Of a DNA stretch of 9,322 nt, positions 1 to 7,379 are shown in pieces. Origin of the DNA: Candidatus Tharpella sp. (GTDB taxonomy: Bacteria > Desulfobacterota > Anaeroferrophillalia > Anaeroferrophillales > Tharpellaceae); NCBI GenBank assembly GCA_021163565.1, contig JAGGTT010000131.1, positions 1-9,322 of the forward strand, in the 5' to 3' direction. The first letter of the stretch is position 1. Each line of letters starts with the position of its first letter. The translations under genes were made by a program, and so were the position numbers. The notes beneath the pieces were generated by a model. It saw only the letters and a program-made list of their open reading frames with translations, had not been told where the DNA came from and did not search any database.

Positions 1-137
1 GCATTATCATCGCCGTCGCCCATCGACAATTTGTTGAAATGGGTGCCCAAACTCTCCACTCCTTGGGAAAATCCGAACACGTACTCTATGATCTGAAATA
101 TATTCTCAAACAAGAAGAGAGCGACATTCGCCTTTAG
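1..137 (+). CDS. C-terminal end of UDP-N-acetylhexosamine 6-dehydrogenase (TviB/VipA type), partial
   Basis: The window opens inside this gene. Reading from base 3 gives 44 residues that end at the TAG at 135-137. The stretch AVAHRQFVEMGAQTL followed by VLYDLKYIL and a final RL matches the C-terminal NAD(P)-dependent nucleotide-sugar dehydrogenase domain of the TviB/VipA/WbpO group, whose members usually end in D-x-K-x-(I/L/F)...DGRL. These cytoplasmic enzymes oxidise C6 of UDP-GlcNAc or UDP-GalNAc to the uronic acid used in capsule, Vi antigen or O-antigen synthesis. The catalytic cysteine and Rossmann domain lie upstream of the window and cannot be checked. The exact sugar substrate cannot be told from this end. 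The next gene follows after 107 bases with no evident terminator, so co-transcription is possible. Confidence 0.8.
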   Translation, partial: IIIAVAHRQFVEMGAQTLHSLGKSEHVLYDLKYILKQEESDIRL

Positions 138-244
138 TCCTGCTTCGAATCCTGGGGAAAAGACAGAAAAATAATTGATGCTGTAATCCGCAATATTGAA
201 AATGGTCTCTAAGCTTGTAGCCTCTAGCTCTCAAATCTAAAAAT

Positions 245-976
245 ATGCAGTACGAAACTAAAAAACGCTCTATTTTCAAGGCAATTTCCTGGCGTACCTG
301 GGCAACGGCAACTACAGCGATAATTGTTTTTATTTTTACCGGTGAATTTGCTCTGGCGATAACCATCGGTTTTCTGGAAGTTTTCGCCAAAATGGCGCTC
401 TATTTTTTTCATGAACGACTCTGGCAAAAGATCACTTATGGTAAAAAAGAGGTTCCATCTTTCGTTCTTTGGTTTACAGGACTGCCGGCTTCAGGTAAAA
501 AAGCTTTAGCTGATGCGGTTTATCAAGAGTTGCTCAAAGATAAACTAAAAGTCGAACGTCTTGATGGTCTCGATGTCCGACCACTTTTCCCGGAAACCGG
601 TTTTTCGCCGGAAGAGGTCAACCGGCACGTAAAACGATCGGCCCATCTTTGCGCTATGCTCGAAAAAAATGGTGTCATTGTTATTGCATCCTTTGTTTCT
701 CCCTATAGTGAAAGTCGTGAGTTTGCGCGTCAGGTAACAACAAATTTCGTTGAAGTATATATGCAGACAACCGTAGAAGCCTGTCAGCAACGAGACCGTA
801 AAGGTCATTATGCCAAAGCTTTAAGTGGCGAATACCAAAATTTCCCGGGTATTGATGTCGAATACGAAACACCACTGAATCCGGAAATTACAATAGAGGT
901 TGATAACGTAACCATTGAAGAATCAACCCGACAGATCATTAGTTATCTGAAGGGGAATTACTTAAATAATAAATAA
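245..976 (+). CDS. DUF2061 membrane domain fused to a degenerate APS kinase (CysC-like) domain
   Basis: The 243-residue protein has two parts. Residues 7-62 look like DUF2061, with [10 protein letters not shown], two hydrophobic helices (about 17-32 and 35-55) and the ending [13 protein letters not shown]. Residues 72-240 align along the APS kinase domain of CysNC in this same window, including [29 protein letters not shown] and a final NPEITIEV. Key motifs are altered. The P-loop reads GLPASGKK (79-86), so the Ser/Thr after the lysine is Lys. The DGDN motif reads DGLD (107-110). The Arg and Asn of the family's RxENIRR motif are Val and His (about 125 and 128), while Arg112 is kept. It may be a membrane-tethered pseudokinase, a regulator or partner of the sulfurylase, or an enzyme with a changed substrate. 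There is no Shine-Dalgarno sequence before the ATG. The start is supported because DUF2061 begins almost at once. Confidence 0.82.
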   Translation: MQYETKKRSIFKAISWRTWATATTAIIVFIFTGEFALAITIGFLEVFAKMALYFFHERLWQKITYGKKEVPSFVLWFTGLPASGKKALADAVYQELLKDKLKVERLDGLDVRPLFPETGFSPEEVNRHVKRSAHLCAMLEKNGVIVIASFVSPYSESREFARQVTTNFVEVYMQTTVEACQQRDRKGHYAKALSGEYQNFPGIDVEYETPLNPEITIEVDNVTIEESTRQIISYLKGNYLNNK

Positions 977-980
977 ACAC

Positions 981-1045
981 TTTTTAATTGGGGACAGCCA
1001 CCGATTTATTCAGCAAATTAATCGGTGGCTGTCCCCAATTAAAAA
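981..1045. repeat. Long near-perfect palindrome (REP/RAYT-like hairpin) abutting the cysD RBS
   Basis: Two 26-base arms (981-1006 and 1020-1045) are exact reverse complements. After a T-T mismatch (1007/1019) three more pairs (1008-1010 with 1016-1018) close a 5-base CAGCA loop. The core is GGGGACAGCCACCGATT. I recall GGGGACAG(A/T/C)CACC-type palindromes dispersed in deltaproteobacterial genomes, often near Y1 (RAYT/IS200-like) transposase genes, so a REP element is the best guess. No transposase is present here. The outer pairs are A/T runs and no U-tract lies outside the stem, so this is not a textbook terminator. The right arm ends two bases before the GGAG of cysD (1047-1050), so folding in the mRNA could affect cysD expression. 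Confidence 0.85.
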
Positions 1046-1055
1046 AGGAGAGAAC

Positions 1056-1955
1056 TTGAAACTGACTCATCTCAAACAACTCGAAGCCGAAAGTATTCAT
1101 ATTATCCGTGAGGTAGTTGCCGAATTTGAAAATCCGGTGATGCTCTATTCCATCGGTAAAGATTCTTCGGTAATGTTGCATCTTGCCCGGAAAGCGTTCT
1201 ATCCCGCGCCGCTGCCCTTCCCGCTGATGCATATCGATACCACCTGGAAATTCAGGGAGATGATAGAATTTCGCGAACAGATGGTACAAGAGCATGGTTT
1301 TGAACTTCTGGTTTATACCAATCCGGAAGGGCTTAAACGGGGGATGTCGCCATTCAAACATGGCTCCGCCCTCTATACCGATGTCATGAAGACTGAAGGT
1401 CTCAAACAGGCTCTTGATAAATATAAATTCGATGCGGCTTTCGGCGGTGCCCGCCGGGATGAAGAAAAATCCCGGGCCAAAGAGCGGATCTTCTCTTTCC
1501 GTACCAGCAGCCATCGTTGGGATCCCAAAAACCAGCGGCCGGAGCTTTGGAACCTCTACAACGCCAGAGTCAATCCCGGTGAAAGTATTCGTGCCTTTCC
1601 TCTTTCAAATTGGACCGAGCTCGATATCTGGCAATATATCTATCTCGAAAAGATCCCCATTGTTCCGCTCTATTATTCGAAGAAGCGGCCAGTTTTAGAA
1701 CGTGACGGTATGCTGATTATGGTCGATGATGATCGTCTTGAACTGCTTCCCGGAGAAAAGATCGAAATCAAATCGGTTCGCTTCCGCACCCTCGGTTGTT
1801 ACCCCCTGACCGGTGCAGTTGAATCAACGGCTGCAACATTGACTGAAATTATCCAGGAGATGCTCCTGACCAAAACCAGCGAACGCCAGGGACGCCTGAT
1901 CGATCACGACCAGTCAGGCTCAATGGAGAAGAAGAAGCAGGAGGGGTATTTCTAA
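1056..1955 (+). CDS. cysD: Sulfate adenylyltransferase subunit 2 (ATP sulfurylase small subunit)
   Basis: CysD joins sulfate and ATP to make adenosine 5'-phosphosulfate (APS) and pyrophosphate, driven by GTP hydrolysis in its partner CysN. The 299 residues match the family's usual length of about 300. Hallmarks are [18 protein letters not shown] at residues 3-20, the PP-loop SIGKDSS (32-38) for ATP, the arginine-rich segment [20 protein letters not shown] (130-149), WNLYNAR (165-171) and the [10 protein letters not shown] motif (245-254). The start is a TTG preceded by AAGGAG at 1045-1050 with five bases between. It is preferred because the conserved N-terminus follows directly. The stop overlaps the cysNC start by one base (TAATG), which implies translational coupling with its partner. 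Confidence 0.97.
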   Translation: MKLTHLKQLEAESIHIIREVVAEFENPVMLYSIGKDSSVMLHLARKAFYPAPLPFPLMHIDTTWKFREMIEFREQMVQEHGFELLVYTNPEGLKRGMSPFKHGSALYTDVMKTEGLKQALDKYKFDAAFGGARRDEEKSRAKERIFSFRTSSHRWDPKNQRPELWNLYNARVNPGESIRAFPLSNWTELDIWQYIYLEKIPIVPLYYSKKRPVLERDGMLIMVDDDRLELLPGEKIEIKSVRFRTLGCYPLTGAVESTAATLTEIIQEMLLTKTSERQGRLIDHDQSGSMEKKKQEGYF

Positions 1956-3883
1956 TGGCGCACCAATCTGAACTTATCGCCGAAGACATCGAAACCTACC
2001 TAAAGTCCCATGAACAGAAATCGCTCCTCCGCTTTATCACCTGCGGCAGCGTTGATGACGGCAAGAGTACCCTGATCGGGCGCTTGCTTTGGGACAGTAA
2101 ACTGATTTTTGAAGACCAGCTGGCCGCCCTGGAAGTCGACAGTAAAAAAGTCGGTACCCAGGGAGAAGAGATCGATTACGCCCTGCTCCTCGATGGCCTT
2201 CAGGCCGAGCGCGAACAGGGGATTACCATCGATGTTGCTTACCGATATTTCTCCACCGATAAACGTAAATTTATTGTTGCCGATACCCCTGGCCATGAAC
2301 AGTATACCCGCAATATGGTCACCGGCGCTTCAACTGCTGAAGTCGCAGTTATATTAATTGACGCCCGCAAAGGAGTTCTTACCCAAACTAAACGCCACAG
2401 CTATCTGGTCTCTCTTGTTGGAATCAAAAACGTGCTGGTTGCAGTAAATAAAATGGATCTGGTTGACTACAGCCAGGAACGTTTCGATGAAATCTGCCGA
2501 GACTACAAATCAATAGCAGAAGACCTGGATTTCAAAGAGATCTGCTACATCCCCATATCCGCCCTAAAAGGCGACAACATCATTCCCACCACACATACCT
2601 CCAACTCTTACAGCTTACAGCTAACCGCTAACAGCTCAAAAATGCCTTGGTATCAGGGCCAAACACTCTTGACCTATCTCGAAAACGTGCAAATCAACAA
2701 CAGCGATACAGAAAAATATTTTCGCATGCGGGTTCAGTGGGTTAACCGCCCTGATTTCAATTTCCGGGGTTTCTGCGGAACAATTGCTTCCGGAGTGGTG
2801 CGACCCGGTGATGAAGTTATCGTCCCATCTTCCGGGCAGACCAGCCGTGTTTCAAGAATTGTGACCATGGACGGTGATCTTGATGAAGCTGTGGCCGGGC
2901 AGGCAATCACATTATGTCTTGAAGATGAAATAGATATCAGCCGGGGAGATATGCTGACCACGCCGCAGTCTCGTCCCAGTCATGCCGATCAATTTGAGGC
3001 CAAACTGGTCTGGATGCATGAAGATGCTTTGTTGCCGGGGCGCAGTTATCTCTTGAAGGCGGGCTCCGCAACTGCGCCGGCCCAAATCACCGAGCTTAAA
3101 CGCAAAGTCAATGTTAATACCTTGAAATTGGAACCGGGCAAGACCCTGGCGATGAACGAGGTCGGGATCTGTAACATAAGTATTACTAAAGCTATCTCCT
3201 TCGATGCCTACAACACCAACCGTCATACCGGTAATTTTATTCTTATCGATCGTTTCACAAACGCTACCGTCGGTGCCGGGATGATCAATTTCCCCTTACG
3301 CCGTGCCACCAACATCCACTGGCAATCGATTGCTATCGACAAACAGAGTCGCTCTGATCTCAAAAATCAAAAACCCTGTCTCCTCTGGTTTACCGGCCTC
3401 TCCGGTTCCGGCAAATCAACCATTGCCAACCTGGTTGAGAAAAAACTTCACTCAATGGGCAAGCACACATATCTTCTCGATGGTGATAATATCCGCCACG
3501 GCCTCAATCGTGACTTAGGTTTCACCGATGTTGATAGAGTTGAGAATATCCGCCGCATCGCCGAAACCGCCAAACTCTTTGTCGATGCCGGAATCATCGT
3601 TTTAACCGCCTTTATTTCACCTTTCAAAAGTGAAAGAAATTTAGCCCGAGAGCTTCTTGCAGCGGGAGAATTTATCGAAATCTTTGTCGATACCCCTCTG
3701 GAAATCTGTGAACAGCGCGATCCCAAAGGACTCTACAAAAAAGCCCGCAGCGGCAACCTCAAAAATTTCACGGGTATCGATTCAGTTTACGAAATCCCCG
3801 AAAATCCTGAAATCATAATAGCCGGCGCGGAAACTAGCGCCGAAGACCTTGCCGAGCACATTGTTAATAAATTATTTGAATAG
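1955..3883 (+). CDS. cysNC: Bifunctional sulfate adenylyltransferase subunit 1 / adenylylsulfate kinase
   Basis: This 642-residue fusion supplies the GTPase subunit of ATP sulfurylase and then phosphorylates APS to PAPS. The CysN part (about 1-465) is an EF-Tu-like GTPase with G1 GSVDDGKS (31-38), G3 DTPGHEQY (110-117), G4 NKMD (165-168) and G5 SALKG (202-206), followed by beta-barrel domains. The CysC part (about 473-642) has an intact P-loop GLSGSGKS (481-488), [10 protein letters not shown] (509-518), RVENIRRI (528-535) and FISPF (553-557), so it should be an active APS kinase, unlike the homologue at 245-976. An extra polar stretch at residues 211-229 between G5 and MPWY is encoded by a short tandem repeat. 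The ribosome binding site GGAGGGG (1940-1946) lies inside cysD. No PAPS reductase or sulfotransferase gene is visible. Confidence 0.97.
   Translation: MAHQSELIAEDIETYLKSHEQKSLLRFITCGSVDDGKSTLIGRLLWDSKLIFEDQLAALEVDSKKVGTQGEEIDYALLLDGLQAEREQGITIDVAYRYFSTDKRKFIVADTPGHEQYTRNMVTGASTAEVAVILIDARKGVLTQTKRHSYLVSLVGIKNVLVAVNKMDLVDYSQERFDEICRDYKSIAEDLDFKEICYIPISALKGDNIIPTTHTSNSYSLQLTANSSKMPWYQGQTLLTYLENVQINNSDTEKYFRMRVQWVNRPDFNFRGFCGTIASGVVRPGDEVIVPSSGQTSRVSRIVTMDGDLDEAVAGQAITLCLEDEIDISRGDMLTTPQSRPSHADQFEAKLVWMHEDALLPGRSYLLKAGSATAPAQITELKRKVNVNTLKLEPGKTLAMNEVGICNISITKAISFDAYNTNRHTGNFILIDRFTNATVGAGMINFPLRRATNIHWQSIAIDKQSRSDLKNQKPCLLWFTGLSGSGKSTIANLVEKKLHSMGKHTYLLDGDNIRHGLNRDLGFTDVDRVENIRRIAETAKLFVDAGIIVLTAFISPFKSERNLARELLAAGEFIEIFVDTPLEICEQRDPKGLYKKARSGNLKNFTGIDSVYEIPENPEIIIAGAETSAEDLAEHIVNKLFE
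2608..2636 (+). repeat. Heptanucleotide tandem repeat inside the cysN part
   Basis: Four head-to-tail 7-base units run TTACAGC, TTACAGC, TAACCGC, TAACAGC, followed by one further T. The unit is (T)(T/A)AC(A/C)GC. The array lies within codons 218-227 of cysNC, where CysN proteins normally pass from the G5 loop directly to the MPWY segment. It encodes part of a low-complexity Ser/Asn/Leu/Thr stretch that looks like an inserted surface loop. The array keeps the reading frame and introduces no stop. Confidence 0.75.
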
Positions 3884-4014
3884 ATTGATACAAAAATGTA
3901 GGGATATTTCCTTTAAGTTGTAACAATATTGTATTAATAGTTGTAGCATGTTGAAAATACAGTGATTTCCTAAGGGTAGTTTTTCAGCCCGGTTGCGAAT
4001 CAACTTCTAATCTT

Positions 4015-4051
4015 AAGAAGCGATACATTTTTGTGTCGCTTCTTTGTTTTT
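4015..4051 (+). terminator. Intrinsic terminator after cysNC
   Basis: A 13-bp stem pairs AAGAAGCGATACA (4015-4027) with TGTGTCGCTTCTT (4032-4044). One pair is a T-G wobble, the loop is TTTT, and the stem is followed by TGTTTTT. It lies about 130 bases after the cysNC stop and before the sigma-54 promoter, so it should end transcripts from the sulfur genes. Confidence 0.85.
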
Positions 4052-4135
4052 AAAGTCAGCGTGTATATTGATGGAGATGGCTTAAAAGTCAGTTGGGGGC
4101 TCAACTTATAGGATTTTCGAAGAAAAATAATCGGG

Positions 4136-4153
4136 TTGGCACAGCCTCTGCAA
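4136..4153 (+). promoter_or_regulatory. Sigma-54 (-24/-12) promoter of the amt operon
   Basis: The sequence TTGGCACAGCCTCTGCAA has the GG (4138-4139) and GC (4150-4151) doublets separated by exactly ten bases. It closely fits the sigma-54 consensus TGGCAC-N5-TTGCA. Transcription would start near 4163, leaving a leader of about 29 bases before the ATG at 4192 and leaving room for the GGAG at 4181-4184. Sigma-54 control fits nitrogen genes, with NtrC as the usual activator. I could not identify a clear NtrC-type enhancer (TGCACC-N5-GGTGCA) upstream. Confidence 0.82.
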
Positions 4154-4191
4154 TAGCTCTGGCTAATCATAAAATTGAATGGAGAATAATC

Positions 4192-5556
4192 ATGGAAAAT
4201 ATAGAGGCTGGATGTTCGAGAGGTAATGGTCGTTGGTTGGCCGCAGCCGGGGCGGTTGGGTTGCTGCTGTTGCCGGCGGCAACCATTTGGGCCGGTGAAG
4301 GCCAGCCCGCGATTGATACCGGCACGACCGCCTGGATGTTGACTTCAACTGCACTGGTGTTGCTGATGGTGCCGGGACTGGCGATGTTTTACGGTGGTCT
4401 GGTGCGGACCAAAAATGTTTTAGGAACGATGATGCACAGTTTTGCCGCGATGGGAATAATCGGATTGCTGTGGGTAGTGTTCGGTTATTCGATGTCATTC
4501 GGTAAGAGTATCCTCGGTGGCTGGTGTGGCTGGAACACGGACTATTTTATGTTGCAGGGAATTGATGATGTGATTCTTGACGCCGGTGTGCCGGAATATG
4601 TTTTTGCCATGTTTCAGGGGAAATTCGCAATTATTACACCGGCACTGATTGCCGGAGCTTTTGCCGAACGGGTTAGTTTTCGCGGCTATTGTGTCTATAT
4701 CGCTATCTGGACGATTCTGGTTTACAATCCTCTCTGTCATTGGGTCTGGGCCGCAGACGGCTGGATTTTCAATCTGGGTGCAGATGGTGCGATCGATTTC
4801 GCCGGTGGCACCGTAGTTCACATTTCAGCTGGTGTCAGCGGCTTGGTTGCGGCTTTTTATCTGGGCTGCCGGCGGGGTTATCCCAAAACCGCAATGCATC
4901 CCAACAATCTGGTGATGACCTTGATGGGAGCCGGATTACTGTGGGTCGGCTGGTTTGGTTTTAATGCCGGAAGTGCCGTATCCAGTGGTCTTGACACGGC
5001 CCGGGCCTTAACTGTGACCCAGGTGGCGGCGGCAGCGGGAGCGGTGGCCTGGATGATTATCGAAGCGGTTCATTTAGGTAAAGCCACGACTCTGGGGATT
5101 GTCAGCGGTATTTTATCCGGCCTTGTGGTGATTACCCCGGCAGCCGGAGTCGTCAAGCCGGGCGGAGCGATTGTTATGGGAATGGCGGCTTCTCTGGTCT
5201 GTTACCTCGGCCTCTTTCTTAAAGAGAAGCTTGGTTATGATGACAGTCTCGATGCTTTCGGTATTCATGGAGTTGCCGGTATTTTAGGGGCCATGATCCT
5301 GGTTTTCTTTATTCGCGACAGCTGGATGCATGATGCGGCCGCAAATGTCGGCGGCAGCTGGAGTGTGATGCAGCAGTTCATGGTGCAGTTTAAGGCAGTC
5401 GCAGCCACGATTCTTTATACGGTTGTTGTCAGCGGTATCCTGGTGGTTCTGGTTGATAAGACTGTGGGTTTCAGGCTCTCGGAAAGTGATGAAAAATCGG
5501 GTATGGATCACGCTCTTCACGGAGAGCATGGTTACGGCCTGACTAATTTGAATTGA
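4192..5556 (+). CDS. amt: AmtB-type ammonium transporter
   Basis: This inner-membrane channel conducts ammonium or ammonia into the cell. From the ATG at 4192 it has 454 residues, with a probable signal peptide (about 13-34, ending AGEG) and the usual eleven-helix Amt core. Conserved residues by alignment to E. coli AmtB are Phe141 (outer Phe gate, F107), Trp191 (W148), Asp202 in IDFAGG (D160), the pore histidines His210 in GGTVVH (H168) and His359 in AFGIHGVAG (H318), and Phe256 in WFGFNAGS (F215). A longer frame from a TTG at 4093 is rejected because it would begin upstream of the predicted sigma-54 transcription start, while the ATG has GGAG seven bases before it. The PII gene follows 27 bases later, the classic amt-glnK pairing in which PII blocks the channel. 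Confidence 0.96.
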   Translation: MENIEAGCSRGNGRWLAAAGAVGLLLLPAATIWAGEGQPAIDTGTTAWMLTSTALVLLMVPGLAMFYGGLVRTKNVLGTMMHSFAAMGIIGLLWVVFGYSMSFGKSILGGWCGWNTDYFMLQGIDDVILDAGVPEYVFAMFQGKFAIITPALIAGAFAERVSFRGYCVYIAIWTILVYNPLCHWVWAADGWIFNLGADGAIDFAGGTVVHISAGVSGLVAAFYLGCRRGYPKTAMHPNNLVMTLMGAGLLWVGWFGFNAGSAVSSGLDTARALTVTQVAAAAGAVAWMIIEAVHLGKATTLGIVSGILSGLVVITPAAGVVKPGGAIVMGMAASLVCYLGLFLKEKLGYDDSLDAFGIHGVAGILGAMILVFFIRDSWMHDAAANVGGSWSVMQQFMVQFKAVAATILYTVVVSGILVVLVDKTVGFRLSESDEKSGMDHALHGEHGYGLTNLN

Positions 5557-5583
5557 TATCCTTAATATAGAAGGTGATAAGAT

Positions 5584-5940
5584 ATGCAACTTGTAACAGC
5601 GATAATTCAGCCGGATAAACTTGAAGATGTCAGGGAAGCTTTAGTCGCCGCCGGAATCTCGCGGATTACCACGAGTCGGGTTACCGGTCATGGTCAGCAT
5701 CAGGATCAGCAACATGCCAGCGAACGGCTTTATCGAGGGCAGAAGGTGATCCCGAACCTGATTCCCAAAGTCAGGATGGACATTGCCTGCAACGACGAGT
5801 TTGTTGATGTCGCGATTGAAGCGATCCTGAAATCGGCCAAACATGATGGCGGCCGGATCGGCGACGGCAAGATTTTTGTCACCGAGTTAAAGCGCTGTAT
5901 CCGCATCCGTACCGAAGAGAGCGGCGGTCAGGCGATTTAA
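5584..5940 (+). CDS. PII nitrogen regulatory protein with enlarged T-loop and no Tyr51
   Basis: PII proteins are trimeric sensors of ATP/ADP and 2-oxoglutarate that bind and close Amt channels. The 118 residues carry the PII pattern: QPDKLEDVREAL (9-20), LYRG (49-52), IPK (60-62), IGDGKIFV (92-99) and RIRT (107-110). It is six residues longer than the usual 112. About four extra residues lie in the T-loop, which is rich in Gln and His (residues 36-46), and two lie before IGDGK. Tyr50 aligns with Tyr46 of E. coli GlnK. The uridylylated Tyr51 position is Val (about 55), and Lys90 is replaced by Arg91. The ribosome binding site is AAGGTG (5571-5576). Placement between amt and an Rh gene suggests it controls one or both channels. 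I leave the symbol blank because it is not a standard GlnB or GlnK. Confidence 0.93.
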   Translation: MQLVTAIIQPDKLEDVREALVAAGISRITTSRVTGHGQHQDQQHASERLYRGQKVIPNLIPKVRMDIACNDEFVDVAIEAILKSAKHDGGRIGDGKIFVTELKRCIRIRTEESGGQAI

Positions 5941-6043
5941 TAAGTTGTATGCCTGCGGGCTTTAGTCGGCGTTAATTATATTTTTATCGGTAAATTTGTT
6001 GTCTGAGTTGAACTTTCAACCGAGTCGGGGAGATATCTTTTTT

Positions 6044-7264
6044 ATGAATCAAACAAGTACATATCTTAAAACGCGGGTGTTGCCCGCACCAACAGGTACT
6101 TTCAAGGTCGCAAGAAAGTGTTCCTGTCAGGCGCTAAAATTATTTTTGCCGTTAGCTTTTATTTTTTTATTTGTCGGTATCGCCGGTGCTACGGAACTTG
6201 ATCATGTAGTCGATGTCCAGAAATATAATCGGGCAATCCATATTATGGCAATGCTCCTGGCAGGTTTCGGCTTCCTGATGGTATTTGTCAAAAAGTATGG
6301 CCGCTCCGCCATAACCGCAACCTATCTTCTGGTAAGTGTTGCGATTCCGCTCTATATTTTGAAAGATAGTCTGGGTATTCTGGGAGGTTCGGGTTCGGAG
6401 ATAGATAGTCTTATCCTGGCAGAATTTGCCGCGGCAAGCCTGTTGATCTGTGCCGGAGCCCCGCTCGGTCGGCTGAAAATGGGGCAGTATATTTTTTTAG
6501 GCCTGCTCTTTATTCCCTGTTACGCATTTAACGAATGGCTTCTGCTTGGTAACGGTTTCGGCCTGATACCGTCAGGAGCCTTTGTTGATACCGGCGGTTC
6601 AATTGTTATTCACGCTTTCGGGGCCATCTTCGGGCTTGGGGTGATAATGACAATGACGACCAAAGAGGAGATCGAGTTGCCGGTTGAAGCAGATTTTACC
6701 AGCGACCGTTTCTCCTTGCTCGGGAGTATGATTCTCTGGTTGTTCTGGCCCAGTTTCTGTGCTGCTTTAGTTGTGCCCGAAGCTGTACCTCACACTGCAA
6801 TCAATGTCATTCTGGCACTCTCCGGGGCGACTCTGGCCACCTATTTTGCGTCAATTTCCCTGCGTGGAAAAATTTCCGCGGCGGATATTGCCAATGCCGC
6901 ATTGGCCGGTGGTGTCGCGATTGGCTCTGTTTGTGATGTTGCAAGTTTTCCTCAAGCGTTCATTGTCGGTATTCTGGCTGGCGCCCTCTCAACTTTCGGA
7001 TTTGCAGTTTTACAGAGCAGAGTCGAAAGTCTGCTTAAAGGTATAGATACTTGCGGAGTTATGAACCTGCACGGTATGCCCGGACTTTTAGGGGGGTTGT
7101 CGGCTATTTTTATTGTCGATGGCCTGAATAAAGGCAGCCAGATAACCGGTATTGGGATTACCATTGTTGTGGCTGCTTTAGGCGGGTTTGTTGTCGGGAA
7201 AATTGTTGCTATGCTGGGTCGAAAGAAACTCTCTTACGATGACATTGATGAATTTGAACTTTAA
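6044..7264 (+). CDS. Rhesus (Rh)-type ammonium/ammonia channel
   Basis: This is a second ammonium channel of the Amt/Mep/Rh superfamily, clearly of the Rh branch. From the ATG at 6044 it has 406 residues, with a hydrophobic signal-like segment (about 30-49, ending GATELD). Rh hallmarks are DTGGSIVIHAFGAIFGLG (182-199), FWPSF (234-238), DIANAALAGGVAIG (281-294) and DTCGVMNLHGMPGLLGG (335-351), close to the motifs of animal Rh glycoproteins and bacterial Rh50. The twin pore histidines are His190 and His343, the conserved Asp is Asp182 and a gate Phe is probably Phe128. GGGGA at 6027-6031 lies 12 bases before the ATG, a little far. A TTG at 5996 would add 16 residues but has no ribosome binding site. 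It follows the PII gene by 103 bases, probably in the same operon. Confidence 0.94.
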   Translation: MNQTSTYLKTRVLPAPTGTFKVARKCSCQALKLFLPLAFIFLFVGIAGATELDHVVDVQKYNRAIHIMAMLLAGFGFLMVFVKKYGRSAITATYLLVSVAIPLYILKDSLGILGGSGSEIDSLILAEFAAASLLICAGAPLGRLKMGQYIFLGLLFIPCYAFNEWLLLGNGFGLIPSGAFVDTGGSIVIHAFGAIFGLGVIMTMTTKEEIELPVEADFTSDRFSLLGSMILWLFWPSFCAALVVPEAVPHTAINVILALSGATLATYFASISLRGKISAADIANAALAGGVAIGSVCDVASFPQAFIVGILAGALSTFGFAVLQSRVESLLKGIDTCGVMNLHGMPGLLGGLSAIFIVDGLNKGSQITGIGITIVVAALGGFVVGKIVAMLGRKKLSYDDIDEFEL

Positions 7265-7379
7265 TAGCCTTTTAAACCCTTTAACTTGATTAATTTATTA
7301 ACTTATGGTTAAGGGCGGATATTCAATTTAGTGGAAATCTGTCTGGAAGCCAATTCTTAAAATACATAGGAGTAACAGC

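Larger units (their letters stand above)
3884..4191. other. Intergenic region between the sulfur and nitrogen modules
   Basis: These 308 bases hold no supported gene. From left to right they contain an AT-rich stretch with the 10-base palindrome ACAATATTGT (3923-3932), a GTTG/CAAC dyad (3992-4004), an intrinsic terminator (4015-4051), an AGTTG/CAACT dyad (4091-4106), a sigma-54 promoter (about 4136-4152) and the amt ribosome binding site GGAG (4181-4184). The two dyads share CAACTT on their right side, but I do not recognise them as a known operator. Confidence 0.7.

Noticed and set aside
984..1514. A minus-strand open frame of 176 codons across the hairpin and cysD
   Set aside because: It is antisense to conserved cysD, and part of it comes from the palindrome.
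4093..4191. N-terminal extension of amt from a TTG
   Set aside because: It would overlap the sigma-54 promoter and start before the predicted transcript. The ATG at 4192 has a good ribosome binding site and gives a normal signal peptide.
5949..5965. Small GCC-TGCG-GGC hairpin followed by TTTAG after the PII gene
   Set aside because: A three-pair stem and short T-run do not support a terminator. The following Rh gene is more likely co-transcribed.
5996..6043. N-terminal extension of the Rh gene from a TTG
   Set aside because: There is no ribosome binding site upstream and the start codon is weak. The ATG at 6044 has GGGGA upstream, though at a long spacing, so this is a preference rather than proof.
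7277..7315. Imperfect hairpin CCCTTTAAC / GTTAAGGG between the Rh gene and glnA
   Set aside because: The stem has a bulge and a long AT-rich interior with no U-tract after it, so I call neither a terminator nor an operator.
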